A DNA stretch of 64,000 bases from positions 62,001-126,000 of the forward strand of contig NZ_CANMUA010000008.1 of assembly GCF_947500995.1 (NCBI RefSeq). The letters are read 5' to 3'. Below are positions 1 to 10,985 of this stretch, one piece after another. Numbering within the stretch: position 1 is the stretch's first letter; the number at the start of each line of letters is the position of its first letter. The position numbers were made by a program, and so were the translations under genes. This stretch comes from an uncultured Serinicoccus sp. GTDB taxonomy: Bacteria > Actinomycetota > Actinomycetes > Actinomycetales > Dermatophilaceae. Under the pieces are notes generated by a model, which searched no databases, was not told the DNA's origin, and worked only from the letters and a program-made list of their open reading frames with translations.

Positions 1-469
1 CGAGGTCGCCCGAGCACCCGAGGGAGCCGTGCTCGCGCACGACCGGGGTGATGCCGGCGTTCAGGAGCGCGGCATACGCCTGGGCGGTCTCGAGCCGGAC
101 GCCGGTCCGGCCGGTGGCCAGCGTCGAGAGCCGGAGCAGCATGAGGGCCCGGGTCACCTCGCGCTCCACCTCCGGGCCCGAGCCCGCGGCGTGGCTGCGG
201 ACCAGGCTGCGTTGGAGCTGCGCGCGCTTCTGCGGCGGGATGCTCGTCGTGGCGAGCGCGCCGAAGCCTGTCGAGATGCCGTAGTGCGGCCGGCTGTCGC
301 CGGCCAGCTCCTCGATGATGCGGCGGGTGGCGGTGATGCCCTCGGCGGCCTCGTCGGACAGGGTGACGCGGGCACCGTGCCGGGCGACGGCCACGACCTC
401 GGTGAGCGACAACGGGCCGACGCTGGCGACCACCTCGGTCGGGCTGTCGGGTTCGGGAAGGCGGCTCAT
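1..469 (-). CDS. hutH: Histidine ammonia-lyase, N-terminal part (runs off left edge)
   Basis: Only the first ~156 residues are present; the rest lies left of the window. The visible part has the aromatic ammonia-lyase signature YGISTGFGAL about 65 residues in and ends at GSLGCSGDL, the segment whose residues cyclise into the MIO prosthetic group. HutH removes ammonia from L-histidine to give urocanate, the first step of cytoplasmic histidine degradation. The triad reads Cys-Ser-Gly, not the textbook Ala-Ser-Gly, with the Ser retained. I placed the start at the ATG on base 469; an in-frame ATG at 478 is possible and no Shine-Dalgarno decides between them. Other hut genes are not visible. A tyrosine or phenylalanine lyase is less likely, but the C-terminal selectivity residues are missing. 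Confidence 0.88.
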   Translation of the reverse strand, partial: MSRLPEPDSPTEVVASVGPLSLTEVVAVARHGARVTLSDEAAEGITATRRIIEELAGDSRPHYGISTGFGALATTSIPPQKRAQLQRSLVRSHAAGSGPEVEREVTRALMLLRLSTLATGRTGVRLETAQAYAALLNAGITPVVREHGSLGCSGDL

Positions 470-578
470 GCACACCATTAAGCCGCTGCCGGCCCGCCGC
501 GTCACCAGCCTCCGGCGCCTCGGTGTCTCAGATCCCGGACTCCATGCCGCGCGGGTCACGCCGGCCCACCCCCGAGGG

Positions 579-650
579 GACCTGAGCAGAGAAGGATGCC
601 CGACGCAGGTGGTGCACCCCCTGCCTCGGGCGGTTCTCTCTGCTCAGGTC
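579..650. repeat. 72-bp imperfect inverted repeat
   Basis: Arms of about 24 bases (GACCTGAGCAGAG at the outer ends) pair over most of their length and enclose a second near-palindrome around GGTGCACC. It lies between the starts of hutH and the ends of the amidotransferase gene and overlaps that gene's stop codon. It could terminate the amidotransferase transcript, but there is no U-tract. It resembles in architecture the hairpins at 14545, 43541 and 52453. Confidence 0.75.
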
Positions 651-1381
651 GCGGTCGGGCGCCCGAAGCGCTCGACGAAGGCGGGCAGCAGGCCCCGGAC
701 GGGCCCGAGGTCCACCGACCTCGCCTGGGCCACGATGGGCGCGACCTCCTCGGGCTCGCAGTAGCCGTGCCCGGCGTAGATGTGCAGCCGGCGCTCCAGC
801 GACTCCGCGTCCAGCTCGGGGTGGAACTGCGTGGCGTAGACATGCCGCCCGATCCGGAACATCTGCGTCGGGCAGCCCGCCGAGGAGGCGAGCAGCACGG
901 CCCCCGGCGGCAGGACGGCGCAGGCCTCCTTGTGGCCGACGATCGCGTGGAACGGGTCCGGCATACCCGCGAGCAGCGGGTCGGCCCGGCCCTGCTCGGT
1001 GAGCGAGACCTCCACCGCCGCCGGCGCCTCGCCGTACCTGCGGTCGACCGTCCCTCCGCAGGCCAGCCCCAGCAGGCCGATCCCGTAGCACGCCCCCAGG
1101 AACGGCACGTCCGCCTCGACCACCCGGCGGACCAGCGCCGCCAGGTCGCGCTCGACCCGCTGCTGCACCTCCCCCTTGTGCTCGTCGGAGGCGTTGAACG
1201 GGCTGCCGCCCAGGACGATCCCGCTGTAGGCCTCGAGGTCGACCGCCGGCAGCGGCGCCGCCTCGACCCGCACCCGGTGCAGCTCGGCCTCCGCCAGGCC
1301 GGCGTAGCGCAGGAACCCGGCGTACTCGTCGTCCGCGGCGTCGTCCTCGGCGCGCGTGCCGAGCAGCAGGAAGGGCCTCAC
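644..1381 (-). CDS. Class I glutamine amidotransferase (GMP synthase-like GATase)
   Basis: 245 residues starting at a GTG (VRPFLLLG), the start chosen because the amidotransferase fold begins there; upstream codons run into the divergent gene. The nucleophile elbow is FLGACYGIGLLG with the catalytic Cys, and the His-Glu pair lies in YATQFHPELD. Such stand-alone GATase1 proteins hydrolyse glutamine or gamma-glutamyl compounds; many are annotated as GMP synthase domains without the synthetase half. The substrate cannot be read from sequence. The gene is divergent from the ASCH gene with only 25 bases between the two start codons, so the promoters overlap. Confidence 0.88.
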   Translation of the reverse strand: MRPFLLLGTRAEDDAADDEYAGFLRYAGLAEAELHRVRVEAAPLPAVDLEAYSGIVLGGSPFNASDEHKGEVQQRVERDLAALVRRVVEADVPFLGACYGIGLLGLACGGTVDRRYGEAPAAVEVSLTEQGRADPLLAGMPDPFHAIVGHKEACAVLPPGAVLLASSAGCPTQMFRIGRHVYATQFHPELDAESLERRLHIYAGHGYCEPEEVAPIVAQARSVDLGPVRGLLPAFVERFGRPTAT

Positions 1382-1393
1382 ACCCGCAGAGCC

Positions 1394-1399
1394 TAGGGT
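1394..1399 (+). promoter_or_regulatory. -10 box TAGGGT (leaderless type)
   Basis: TAGGGT ends 7 bases before the GTG of the ASCH gene, so transcription should start at or next to the start codon. No Shine-Dalgarno is needed or seen. Confidence 0.55.
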
Positions 1400-1406
1400 G
1401 GGCGGT

Positions 1407-2042
1407 GTGGACGAGCCGACACCGACCGACCAGGAGCAGAGCCGGCGCGACCGCGCGATCGCGGCCTTCTGGGCCGACGCGCGCATCCGCGGCAAGCTCA
1501 ACCGCATCGAGGTGTATGCCGGGGGGCAGGTGAGCGACACCCTCCCGCCCCCGGCGTGGAGCTTCGGTGACGAGGACGACCCGACCACCGCGGACCGGCT
1601 GCTCGAGCTCGTCCTGGACGGCCGCAAGACCGCGACCGCGAGCGCCTACCGCGACTACGAGGAGGAGGCGCGGCAGCGGGGGGCCGGACCCGTCGACGAC
1701 ACACCCGGCGACACCCTCACCCGGGCCCGGGTCGGCCTCGACCTGGCCCTGCCCGAGCCGGGCCTGCTGTCGATCATCCTCGACGGGTCGGGCCAGCCTC
1801 GGGCCCTGGTGCGGATCACCGACGTGGAGGTGTGCCGCTTCGCCGACGTCACCGAGGAGCACGCCCGGCTGGAGGGCGAGGGCGACGAGAGCCTCGAGCA
1901 GTGGCGGGCCGTCCACCGCGAGGCCTTCGCCGCCACCGCGCCGCACGGCGAGCCGGTCGACGACGACACCCTCGTGGTCCTCGAGCGGTTCGAGGTGCTG
2001 GTGCCGGCGTCCGCCCGGAGGGCCGCGCGACGGCATACCTGA
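1407..2042 (+). CDS. ASCH domain protein
   Basis: 211 residues. The middle holds the ASCH (PUA-like) signature ELVLDGRKTATAS about 50-60 residues in, then a beta-rich segment with ALVRITDVEV. ASCH proteins are small cytoplasmic beta-barrel proteins thought to bind RNA or modified nucleosides; some are amidohydrolases acting on N4-acetylcytidine. Which applies here is unknown. I chose GTG 1407 because a -10 box TAGGGT sits 7 bases upstream; GTG 1398 is in frame but overlaps that box. Divergent from the amidotransferase gene. Confidence 0.85.
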   Translation: MDEPTPTDQEQSRRDRAIAAFWADARIRGKLNRIEVYAGGQVSDTLPPPAWSFGDEDDPTTADRLLELVLDGRKTATASAYRDYEEEARQRGAGPVDDTPGDTLTRARVGLDLALPEPGLLSIILDGSGQPRALVRITDVEVCRFADVTEEHARLEGEGDESLEQWRAVHREAFAATAPHGEPVDDDTLVVLERFEVLVPASARRAARRHT

Positions 2043-2093
2043 GGCGCGTCGCGGCTGCGCCCCCCTACCCGGCGGATCCGGGCGGTAGCGGAC

Positions 2094-3113
2094 TCAGACG
2101 CGCACGAGCATCTTGCCGGTGTTGTCGCCGCGCAGGAGGCCGAGGAAGGCGTCGACCGCGTGGTCGATGCCCTCGACGACGGTCTCGCGCGACCGCAGCT
2201 GCCCGGAGGAGAGCCACCCGGCGGCGCGCTCGGCGAACTCGCCCGCGAGGTCCTGGTGGTCGGCGACGAGGAAGCCGGTCATCGTGCCGCGCACCTGGAT
2301 GAGCCGCGCGAGGTTGCGCGGGCCGGGCGCCGGCTCCGTGTCGTTGTAGCCGGAGATGGCGCCGCAGATGGCGATCCGCCCGCCCTGGCGCAGGGCCCCC
2401 ACGGCGGCCTCCAGGTGGTCGCCGCCGACGTTGTCGAAGTAGACGTCGACCCCGTCGGGCGCGTGCTCGGCGAGCTGGGCGGCGACGTCGCCGTCCTTGT
2501 AGTTGAAGGCCGCGTCGAAGCCGAGGTCGCCGACGAGGTGGTCCACCTTCTCCTGCGAGCCGGCGCTGCCGATGACGCGGGCCGCGCCGAGGGCCTTGGC
2601 GATCTGACCGGCCACGCTGCCGACGGCGCCGGCGGCCCCGGAGACGAAGACGACGTCGCCCTCGCGCAGCTGGGCGATCCGGACCAGCCCGGCGTAGGCG
2701 GTGAGCCCGGTCATCCCGAGCACCCCGAGGTAGGCCGAGGCCGGGGCGGCGTCGGTGTCGACGACCCGCGCGGAGGCCGCGTCCACCACCGCCTCCTCGC
2801 GCCAGCCGAGCTGGTGCAGCACGTGGTCACCCACGGCATACCCCGGCGCGCGGGACTCCTGGACGACGCCCACGGCGCCGCCCTCCATCGCCCGGCCCAG
2901 CTCGAAGGGCGCGACGTAGGACCGGGTGTCGTTCATCCGGCCCCGCATGTAGGGGTCGACGGAGATGAGCTCGTTGCGCACCCGGATCTGGCCGTCGCCG
3001 AGCTCGGGCAGCTCGCTGGTGGCGAGCTCGAAGTCGGACGGCTCGGGCCAGCCGTGCGGGCGGGCGACGAGGCGGACCTCACGGGCGGGGGCGGTCTGGT
3101 CGGCAGTGGTCAC
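2094..3113 (-). CDS. NADP-dependent medium-chain oxidoreductase (CurA/leukotriene B4 dehydrogenase-like)
   Basis: 339 residues, full length for the family. It lacks the zinc ligands of alcohol dehydrogenases. The opening ARPHGWPEPSDFEL, the segment SVDPYMRGRM and the nucleotide-binding loop SGAAGAVGSVAGQIAKALG are typical of the prostaglandin reductase/CurA branch, which reduces the double bond of alpha,beta-unsaturated ketones and aldehydes with NADPH. Start GTG 3113 has a GGAGG about 10 bases upstream. Divergent from glgP. Physiological substrate unknown; detoxification of reactive enones is the usual inference. Confidence 0.9.
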   Translation of the reverse strand: MTTADQTAPAREVRLVARPHGWPEPSDFELATSELPELGDGQIRVRNELISVDPYMRGRMNDTRSYVAPFELGRAMEGGAVGVVQESRAPGYAVGDHVLHQLGWREEAVVDAASARVVDTDAAPASAYLGVLGMTGLTAYAGLVRIAQLREGDVVFVSGAAGAVGSVAGQIAKALGAARVIGSAGSQEKVDHLVGDLGFDAAFNYKDGDVAAQLAEHAPDGVDVYFDNVGGDHLEAAVGALRQGGRIAICGAISGYNDTEPAPGPRNLARLIQVRGTMTGFLVADHQDLAGEFAERAAGWLSSGQLRSRETVVEGIDHAVDAFLGLLRGDNTGKMLVRV

Positions 3114-3205
3114 GGGTGAGAACCTCCGGTGTCGGGTGCGATGCTCAGGACTCTCGCTGCCAACACGCGCTTGACGCGAGGTATGCCCCGCAACCCCCGA
3201 GGCCC

Positions 3206-3211
3206 TACCCT
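3206..3211 (+). promoter_or_regulatory. -10 box TACCCT (leaderless type) before glgP
   Basis: TACCCT ends 8 bases before the GTG of glgP, placing the transcription start on or beside the start codon. Confidence 0.5.
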
Positions 3212-3219
3212 TACGACTC

Positions 3220-5769
<2,550 letters not shown>

Positions 5770-5794
5770 GCGCGAGCGGGAACGCGTAGGCGCA

Positions 5795-5800
5795 TACCCT
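5795..5800 (+). promoter_or_regulatory. -10 box TACCCT (leaderless type) before IclR gene
   Basis: TACCCT ends 7 bases before ATG 5808. It lies just after glgP, so the regulator can be transcribed separately from glgP. Confidence 0.5.
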
Positions 5801-5807
5801 CAGGCTC

Positions 5808-6572
5808 ATGGCCACCGGCAACGCCCCCGCCGCCGGGCACGCCCTGGCCATCCTCACCCTGCTCGCCCGGCACGCGACGCCGGTCGCGGCGGCGACGATC
5901 GCCCGCGAGCTGGGGCTGCCCCGGTCCACGACCTACCACCTGCTCACCGTCCTCGTGGAGCAGGGGTATGCCGTGCACCTGCCCGAGGAGCGGCGCTACG
6001 GCCTGGGGGTCGCGGCCTACGAGCTGGGCTCGGCCTACACCCGGCAGGCGCCGCTGCAGCGCCTGGCCCGGCCCCGGCTGGCCCGGCTCGCGGACGCGTC
6101 GCGGCACAACGCCCACCTCGCGGTGCTGCACGGCCCGGACGTCCTCTACGTCGTCGAGGAGCGGGTCGCCGGCCGGCCCTCGCTCGTCACCGACGTCGGG
6201 GTCCGGCTTCCGGCGACCCTCACCGCCAGCGGCCTGGCCATCCTCGCCGCGCTCCCGGAGGCCCAGGCGCGCGCGCTCTTCCCCTCGCGCGAGGCCTTCG
6301 TGCAGCGCCACGGCACCGGCCCGCGCTCCCTCGTCGAGCTCCGTCGCGAGCTCGTCGCCACCCGCGCCAGGGGGTATGCCGTCGAGGACGGCCTCGTGAC
6401 GCCCGGTCTGGCATCCGTCGCCTCGGCGGTGCGGGACCACTCCGGCCACCCCGTGGCCGGAGTCGCCGTCACCTACCCGGCCGACGACGACGTGGACGTC
6501 ACCGGCCTCGTCCGGCAGGTGCGGTCCTGCGCTCGGGAGCTGTCCGACCGCCTGGGTCACCGCACGCCCTGA
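5808..6572 (+). CDS. IclR family transcriptional regulator
   Basis: 254 residues: an N-terminal winged helix (about 8-70; ATIARELGLPRSTTYHLLTVL is the recognition region) and a C-terminal IclR effector domain (about 80-250) with RPSLVTDVGVRLPATLTASG. IclR proteins bind small carboxylates, sugars or aromatic acids and repress or activate neighbouring catabolic genes. It lies 38 bases after glgP and 124 before the nucleoside transporter; either could be its target, and nothing in the sequence decides. Effector unknown. Confidence 0.9.
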   Translation: MATGNAPAAGHALAILTLLARHATPVAAATIARELGLPRSTTYHLLTVLVEQGYAVHLPEERRYGLGVAAYELGSAYTRQAPLQRLARPRLARLADASRHNAHLAVLHGPDVLYVVEERVAGRPSLVTDVGVRLPATLTASGLAILAALPEAQARALFPSREAFVQRHGTGPRSLVELRRELVATRARGYAVEDGLVTPGLASVASAVRDHSGHPVAGVAVTYPADDDVDVTGLVRQVRSCARELSDRLGHRTP

Positions 6573-6696
6573 CGGTCCCTGCGCCGCAGCGCTGCCGTGC
6601 CCCGGCGCGGCGCCCGGCCCCTCCGCGTCGTCCCGGCCCCACCCGGCGCGATACGGTCGCCGCACACCTGCGACGACGCATACCGGGAGGTCCAGC

Positions 6697-7989
6697 ATGG
6701 ATGTGCTCTGGGGCATCGGCGGCATGGCAGCACTCATCGGGCTGGCCCTGCTGCTCTCGACGAACCGACGGGCGGTGCGATGGCGCACCGTGCTGGCGGC
6801 GCTGACCATCCAGGTCGTCTTCGGCGTCCTCGTCCTCTACTGGTCCTGGGGCCAGCGGGCCCTCGAGCAGGTGTCGCTGGGCGTGCAGGCGATCATCAAC
6901 TCCGCCAACGCCGGCATCGAGTTCCTCTTCGGGCCGGTGCTGCCGCAGGGCGAGGACGCCGGCTCGGTCTTCGCCTTCCAGGTGCTTCCGGTCATCATCT
7001 TCTTCGCCTCGCTCACCGCGGTGCTCTACCACTTCAAGATCCTGCAGTTCGTCGTCGAGCGCCTCGGTTCGGCGCTCGGCTGGGCGCTCGGCACCCGCAA
7101 GGCGGAGTCGGTCAACGCGGCGGCCAACATCTTCGTCGGCCAGACCGAGGCGCCGCTGGTCATCCGCCCCTACCTGGGCGGTCTGACGAAGTCCGGTCTC
7201 TTCGCGGTCATGGTGGGCGGCCTGTCGACCGTGGCCGGGTCGGTGCTCGTCGGCTACTCCCTCCTCGGCGCCCCGCTGGAGTACCTCATCGCCGCCTCCT
7301 TCATGGCGGCGCCCGGTGCCCTGCTCATGGCCAAGCTCGTGCTGCCGGAGGAGGTCGACGACGTGCCGCCGGACGAGAAGGCCGACGAGGACGCGACGAC
7401 GGCCGGCGACGAGGACGACGCGGGCACGGCGGCGGCCGAGGTGGACGACGACGACGAGCTGGAGGGAACGGAGTACCGCAACGTCATCGACGCCGCCGCC
7501 TCGGGCGCCGCGGACGGGCTCAAGCTCGCGCTCAACATCGGCGCGATGCTGCTGGCCTTCATCTCCCTCATCGCGCTGGTCAACCTGCTCATCGGCGCGG
7601 TCGGCGGGTGGTTCGGTGCGCCCGACCTCACCTTCGAGCAGATCCTCGGCTACGTCTTCGCCCCGCTCATGACCGTCATCGGGGTCCCCTGGAGCGAGGC
7701 GACGAGCGCCGGCAGCTTCGTCGGCCAGAAGGTCGTCGTCAACGAGTTCGTGGCCTTCTCCAACTTCGCGCCGGTCATCGACGAGTTCAGCCCGAAGACC
7801 GCGGCGATCGTCACCTTCGCGCTCACCGGCTTCGCCAACCTCGGCTCGCTCGGCATCCTGCTCGGCGGCCTGGGCGGCCTCATCAAGGACCGTCGTCACG
7901 AGATCGCCCAGCTGGGCATCCGGGCCATCCTCGCGGCCACCCTGGCCAACCTCATGAGCGCGGCGATCGCCGGCATCCTCATCGGCTAG
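6697..7989 (+). CDS. nupC: Concentrative nucleoside transporter (NupC/CNT family)
   Basis: 430 residues with about 8-9 membrane segments. The family hallmark GQTEAPLVIRPYL (about 147-160) lines the nucleoside site, and a C-terminal gate/Nucleoside_tran domain follows. CNT proteins import nucleosides with H+ or Na+. About residues 222-265, between the two halves, is a very acidic linker (many Asp/Glu, no hydrophobics), expected to be cytoplasmic and unusual in length. ATG 6697 follows GGGAGG by about 8 bases. A -10 candidate TACGGT is at 6652-6657. The next gene, mraY, uses a UDP-nucleotide substrate, but a functional link is speculation. Confidence 0.92.
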   Translation: MDVLWGIGGMAALIGLALLLSTNRRAVRWRTVLAALTIQVVFGVLVLYWSWGQRALEQVSLGVQAIINSANAGIEFLFGPVLPQGEDAGSVFAFQVLPVIIFFASLTAVLYHFKILQFVVERLGSALGWALGTRKAESVNAAANIFVGQTEAPLVIRPYLGGLTKSGLFAVMVGGLSTVAGSVLVGYSLLGAPLEYLIAASFMAAPGALLMAKLVLPEEVDDVPPDEKADEDATTAGDEDDAGTAAAEVDDDDELEGTEYRNVIDAAASGAADGLKLALNIGAMLLAFISLIALVNLLIGAVGGWFGAPDLTFEQILGYVFAPLMTVIGVPWSEATSAGSFVGQKVVVNEFVAFSNFAPVIDEFSPKTAAIVTFALTGFANLGSLGILLGGLGGLIKDRRHEIAQLGIRAILAATLANLMSAAIAGILIG

Positions 7990-8039
7990 CGGCCGCGGCG
8001 CGCCTGGCGAGCTCCCGGGGCGAGCGGTCACCGCGGGTC

Positions 8040-8045
8040 TAGAGT
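8040..8045 (+). promoter_or_regulatory. -10 box TAGAGT before mraY
   Basis: TAGAGT about 60 bases upstream of mraY gives a short leader ending in the Shine-Dalgarno AGGAAGGG. The leader can form a hairpin (GGCCCGACCGGGCC). This suggests mraY has its own promoter apart from nupC. Confidence 0.4.
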
Positions 8046-8105
8046 GGTCCGGCTGGGTCGCCCACGGCCCGACCGGGCCGGCGGGAGCGGGCAGGAAGGG
8101 ACTCG

Positions 8106-9218
8106 ATGGTCAACGTCATGCTCGCCGGCGGGCTCGCGATGCTGCTCGCGCTGCTGTGCACGCCGCTGTTCATCCGCTTCCTCGTCCGGCGCAGCTACGG
8201 CCAGTTCATCCGGGACGACCTCACCCACCACCACGTCAAGCGGGGCAAGCCCACGATGGGTGGGGCGGTCATCATCGGGGCGGCCCTCGTGGGCTACTTC
8301 GGCTCGCACGGCGCCGTCCTGCTCCTCGACCTCACGGGGCTGCTGGACGTCACCGCCACCCCCATCTCGGTCAACGCGCTGCTCGTGCTCTTCCTGCTCA
8401 CCGGGCTGGGTGTCATCGGCTTCTTCGACGACTACACCAAGATCCGCAAGGAGCGCAGCCTCGGGCTCACCTCGGGCCAGAAGCTCGTCGGCCAGACGCT
8501 CGTGACGGTCGTCTTCGCCCTGGCCGCGCTGCTCGTCGAGGACGAGGAGGGCCGCTCCCCGGCCTCGACCGCCATCTCCTTCGTCCGCGACACCCCGCTC
8601 GACCTCGCCTTCGCCGGCCCGGTCGTCGGGCTCCTCCTCTTCCTCCTGTGGTCCAACCTGCTCATCACCGGCGCGTCCAACGGGGTCAACATCACCGACG
8701 GCCTCGACGGGCTCGCCACCGGGGCGTGCACGATGGTCTTCGGCGCCTACGTCGTCATCGCCATGTGGCAGCACAACCAGGCCTGCGGCATCGAGCCCGG
8801 GTCCAACTGCTACTCCATCAGCAACGCGCTGGACCTGGCGGTGGTCGCCGCCGCGATCTCCGGGGCCTGCGCCGGCTTCCTGTGGTGGAACGCCTCCCCC
8901 GCCGCCATCATCATGGGCGACACCGGCTCACTCTCCCTGGGCGCGGCCCTGGCCGGTATGGCGATCCTCACCCACACCCAGCTGCTCCTCGTGGTCCTGG
9001 GCGGGCTGTTCGTCATCATCACGGCCTCGGTCATCATCCAGGTCATCAGCTTCAAGACGACCGGCCGACGCGTCTTCCGCATGGCCCCGCTGCACCACCA
9101 CTTCGAGCTGCTGGGGTGGGCCGAGATCACCATCGTCATCCGCTTCTGGATCGTCGCCGGCATCTGCGTCGCCGCCGGGCTGGGGCTGTTCTACGCCGAG
9201 TGGGTCGTCACCCTCTGA
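8106..9218 (+). CDS. mraY: Phospho-N-acetylmuramoyl-pentapeptide transferase (MraY)
   Basis: 370 residues, about 10 membrane segments. All MraY signatures are present: GKPTMGGAV near residue 45, FFDDYTK near 105 (catalytic Asp pair), NVNITDGLDGLA near 195 with the third catalytic Asp, MGDTGSLSLGA near 270, and APLHHHFELLGW near 325. MraY joins UDP-MurNAc-pentapeptide to undecaprenyl phosphate, making lipid I at the inner face of the membrane. It normally lies in the dcw cluster with mur and fts genes; here the neighbours are a nucleoside transporter and an oxidoreductase. It is either the only copy, displaced, or a second paralogue. Confidence 0.93.
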   Translation: MVNVMLAGGLAMLLALLCTPLFIRFLVRRSYGQFIRDDLTHHHVKRGKPTMGGAVIIGAALVGYFGSHGAVLLLDLTGLLDVTATPISVNALLVLFLLTGLGVIGFFDDYTKIRKERSLGLTSGQKLVGQTLVTVVFALAALLVEDEEGRSPASTAISFVRDTPLDLAFAGPVVGLLLFLLWSNLLITGASNGVNITDGLDGLATGACTMVFGAYVVIAMWQHNQACGIEPGSNCYSISNALDLAVVAAAISGACAGFLWWNASPAAIIMGDTGSLSLGAALAGMAILTHTQLLLVVLGGLFVIITASVIIQVISFKTTGRRVFRMAPLHHHFELLGWAEITIVIRFWIVAGICVAAGLGLFYAEWVVTL

Positions 9219-9266
9219 GCCGCGACGTCACGCGCGGCCCGTCCGACGGCGCCCCGCACCGCCCGT

Positions 9267-9272
9267 TACGTT
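9267..9272 (+). promoter_or_regulatory. -10 box TACGTT (leaderless type)
   Basis: TACGTT ends 6 bases before ATG 9279 of the quinone oxidoreductase gene. Confidence 0.5.
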
Positions 9273-9278
9273 GGGGCC

Positions 9279-10268
9279 ATGCGAGCGATCACCATCCCCG
9301 AGCCCGGTGAGGCCGACGCCCTGGTCCCCGCCGACGTGCCCACCCCGACGGCCGGAGAGGGCGAGGTGCTCGTCGACGTCGTCGCCGCCGGCGTCAACCG
9401 CGCGGACGTCATGCAACGCAAGGGCGCCTACCCGCCCCCGCCCGGTGCCTCCGAGCTTCCCGGCCTCGAGGTCAGCGGGCGCATCAGCGCCCTCGGCGAG
9501 GGCACCGAGGACGCCGGGTGGTCGGTCGGCGACGAGGTGTGCGCCCTGCTCGCCGGCGGAGGGTATGCCGAGACGGTCGCCGTCCCGGTCGGTCAGCTGC
9601 TCCCCGTGCCCGACGGCATACCTCTGGAGGACGCCGCCGCACTGCCCGAGGTGGCGTGCACGGTGTGGAGCAACCTGGTCATGGAGGCCGGGCTGCGCGA
9701 GGGCGAGACCGTGCTGCTGCACGGCGGCTCGAGCGGCATCGGGACGATGGCCATCCAGGTCGCCAAGGCCCTCGGCGCCCACGTGGCGGTCACCGCCGGG
9801 TCGGCGGACAAGCTGGCGGCCTGCCGGGAGCTCGGTGCCGACGTGCTCGTCAACTACCGCGAGCAGGACTTCGTCGAGGAGGTCAGGGCCGCGACCGACG
9901 GCCGAGGTGCCGACGTGATCCTCGACGTGGTCGGCGCGAAGTACCTCCCCGACAACGTCCGTGCCCTCGCCCGCGACGGCCGGCTCGTCGTCATCGGCCT
10001 GCTCGGTGGCCGCACGGGCGAGCTCGACCTGGGGGCGCTCCTGGCCAAGCGCGGCCGGGTCCAGGCGACCTCGCTGCGCTCCCGGTCGCCCGAGGGGAAG
10101 GCCGAGATCGTCGCGGCCGTGCGCGAGCACGTGTGGCCCTGGGTCGCGCAGGGGCGCGTGCGCCCGCTCGTCCAGTCGCGCCACCCGCTGGAGGAGGCCG
10201 CCGCCGCTCACCGCGAGATGGAGGCCAGCCAGCACATCGGCAAGATCCTCCTCACCGTCGCGGGCTGA
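9279..10268 (+). CDS. NAD(P)H quinone oxidoreductase (PIG3/TP53I3-like MDR)
   Basis: 329 residues, full length. NRADVMQRKGAYPPPPGAS near residue 40 is characteristic of the PIG3 branch of medium-chain reductases, and GGSSGIGTMAIQVAKALG (about 147-165) is the NADPH-binding loop. No zinc ligands. These enzymes reduce quinones by one or two electrons with NADPH; the physiological substrate is unknown. Transcribed alone from its own leaderless promoter. Confidence 0.92.
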   Translation: MRAITIPEPGEADALVPADVPTPTAGEGEVLVDVVAAGVNRADVMQRKGAYPPPPGASELPGLEVSGRISALGEGTEDAGWSVGDEVCALLAGGGYAETVAVPVGQLLPVPDGIPLEDAAALPEVACTVWSNLVMEAGLREGETVLLHGGSSGIGTMAIQVAKALGAHVAVTAGSADKLAACRELGADVLVNYREQDFVEEVRAATDGRGADVILDVVGAKYLPDNVRALARDGRLVVIGLLGGRTGELDLGALLAKRGRVQATSLRSRSPEGKAEIVAAVREHVWPWVAQGRVRPLVQSRHPLEEAAAAHREMEASQHIGKILLTVAG

Positions 10269-10339
10269 GGGCCGGGGAGACTCGAGCGGGCCGGGCATAC
10301 CGGCCCTGACCTGGGCACAGGCCGGCAGCCCATCCGGGC

Positions 10340-10870
10340 CTACCCCTGGGCGTCGAGCAGCCGCCCCGGCCGGGCCGGGACCCCGGCCTGCTCCAGGGCG
10401 GCGAGGATGCCCCGGGTGTCCCGGTCGGCCGCACCCAGCTCCCCGCGGCGGGTCCAGCGGGCCTTGCGGGCCTCGGTCGCCAGGTCGAGGTCCGGGCGCT
10501 GGTCGAGGAGGACCCGGAAGACGACGTCCACCCCTTGCTCGACGGCGTCGACGCGCACGGTCACCGGGTCGCCGGGGTCGATGTCGAGCCCGACCTCCTC
10601 GGCCACCTCCCGCCGCACCGCGTCCGCCGGCTCCTCGCCCCGACCGAGCAGCCCGCCCGGCAGGCTCCACCCCCTGCGGTGCGGCTGCCACAGCACGAGG
10701 ATCTCTCCGTCGTGCTCGATGACGCACACCGCGCCGACGGTGTAGCTGGGCGCGACCGTGCGCACGACCAGGCGCTTGAGCGGCCCGGGCGTGACGCGGA
10801 AGCCGACCAGCGCGGCCGTGCTCGCCTTCCGGCGCAGCGTCGAGAGGTCCATCCCGTCAGCCAACCACAC
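10340..10870 (-). CDS. Nudix hydrolase
   Basis: 176 residues. The Nudix box is complete: GGLLGRGEEPADAVRREVAE followed by EVGLD, with the metal-binding Glu residues in place. An N-terminal basic helix (RRKASTAALVGFRVTPGPLKR) precedes the fold. Nudix enzymes cleave nucleoside diphosphates linked to X; NDP-sugar, ADP-ribose or oxidised dNTP substrates cannot be separated here. Start uncertain: ATG 10870 or ATG 10852. The convergent quinone reductase ends 71 bases from its stop codon. Confidence 0.85.
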   Translation of the reverse strand: MWLADGMDLSTLRRKASTAALVGFRVTPGPLKRLVVRTVAPSYTVGAVCVIEHDGEILVLWQPHRRGWSLPGGLLGRGEEPADAVRREVAEEVGLDIDPGDPVTVRVDAVEQGVDVVFRVLLDQRPDLDLATEARKARWTRRGELGAADRDTRGILAALEQAGVPARPGRLLDAQG

Positions 10871-10885
10871 CGCCCCCGACCTGCC

Positions 10886-10937
10886 GTTCTGGACATAGGT
10901 TCCTGGGGAGCGGGCCCCAGAAAGCCATGTCCAGAAC
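10886..10937. repeat. 52-bp inverted repeat, family A copy 1
   Basis: Arms of 23 bases (outer GTTCTGGACAT, inner CTGGGG) pair at about 20 positions around a 6-base loop. A second copy is at 24489-24544. It lies upstream of the Nudix gene and downstream of the FAD dehydrogenase, both on the minus strand. No U-tract follows either arm. Confidence 0.85.
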
Positions 10938-10985
10938 TTCCGGAGTCAGCGGGTCCCAGGACCGACCTCCAGGACGGTCAGCGGA

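Noticed and set aside
10886-10937. Rho-independent terminator of the FAD dehydrogenase
   Set aside because: There is no U-tract, and a near-identical copy sits between divergent promoters at 24489, so termination is not the general role.
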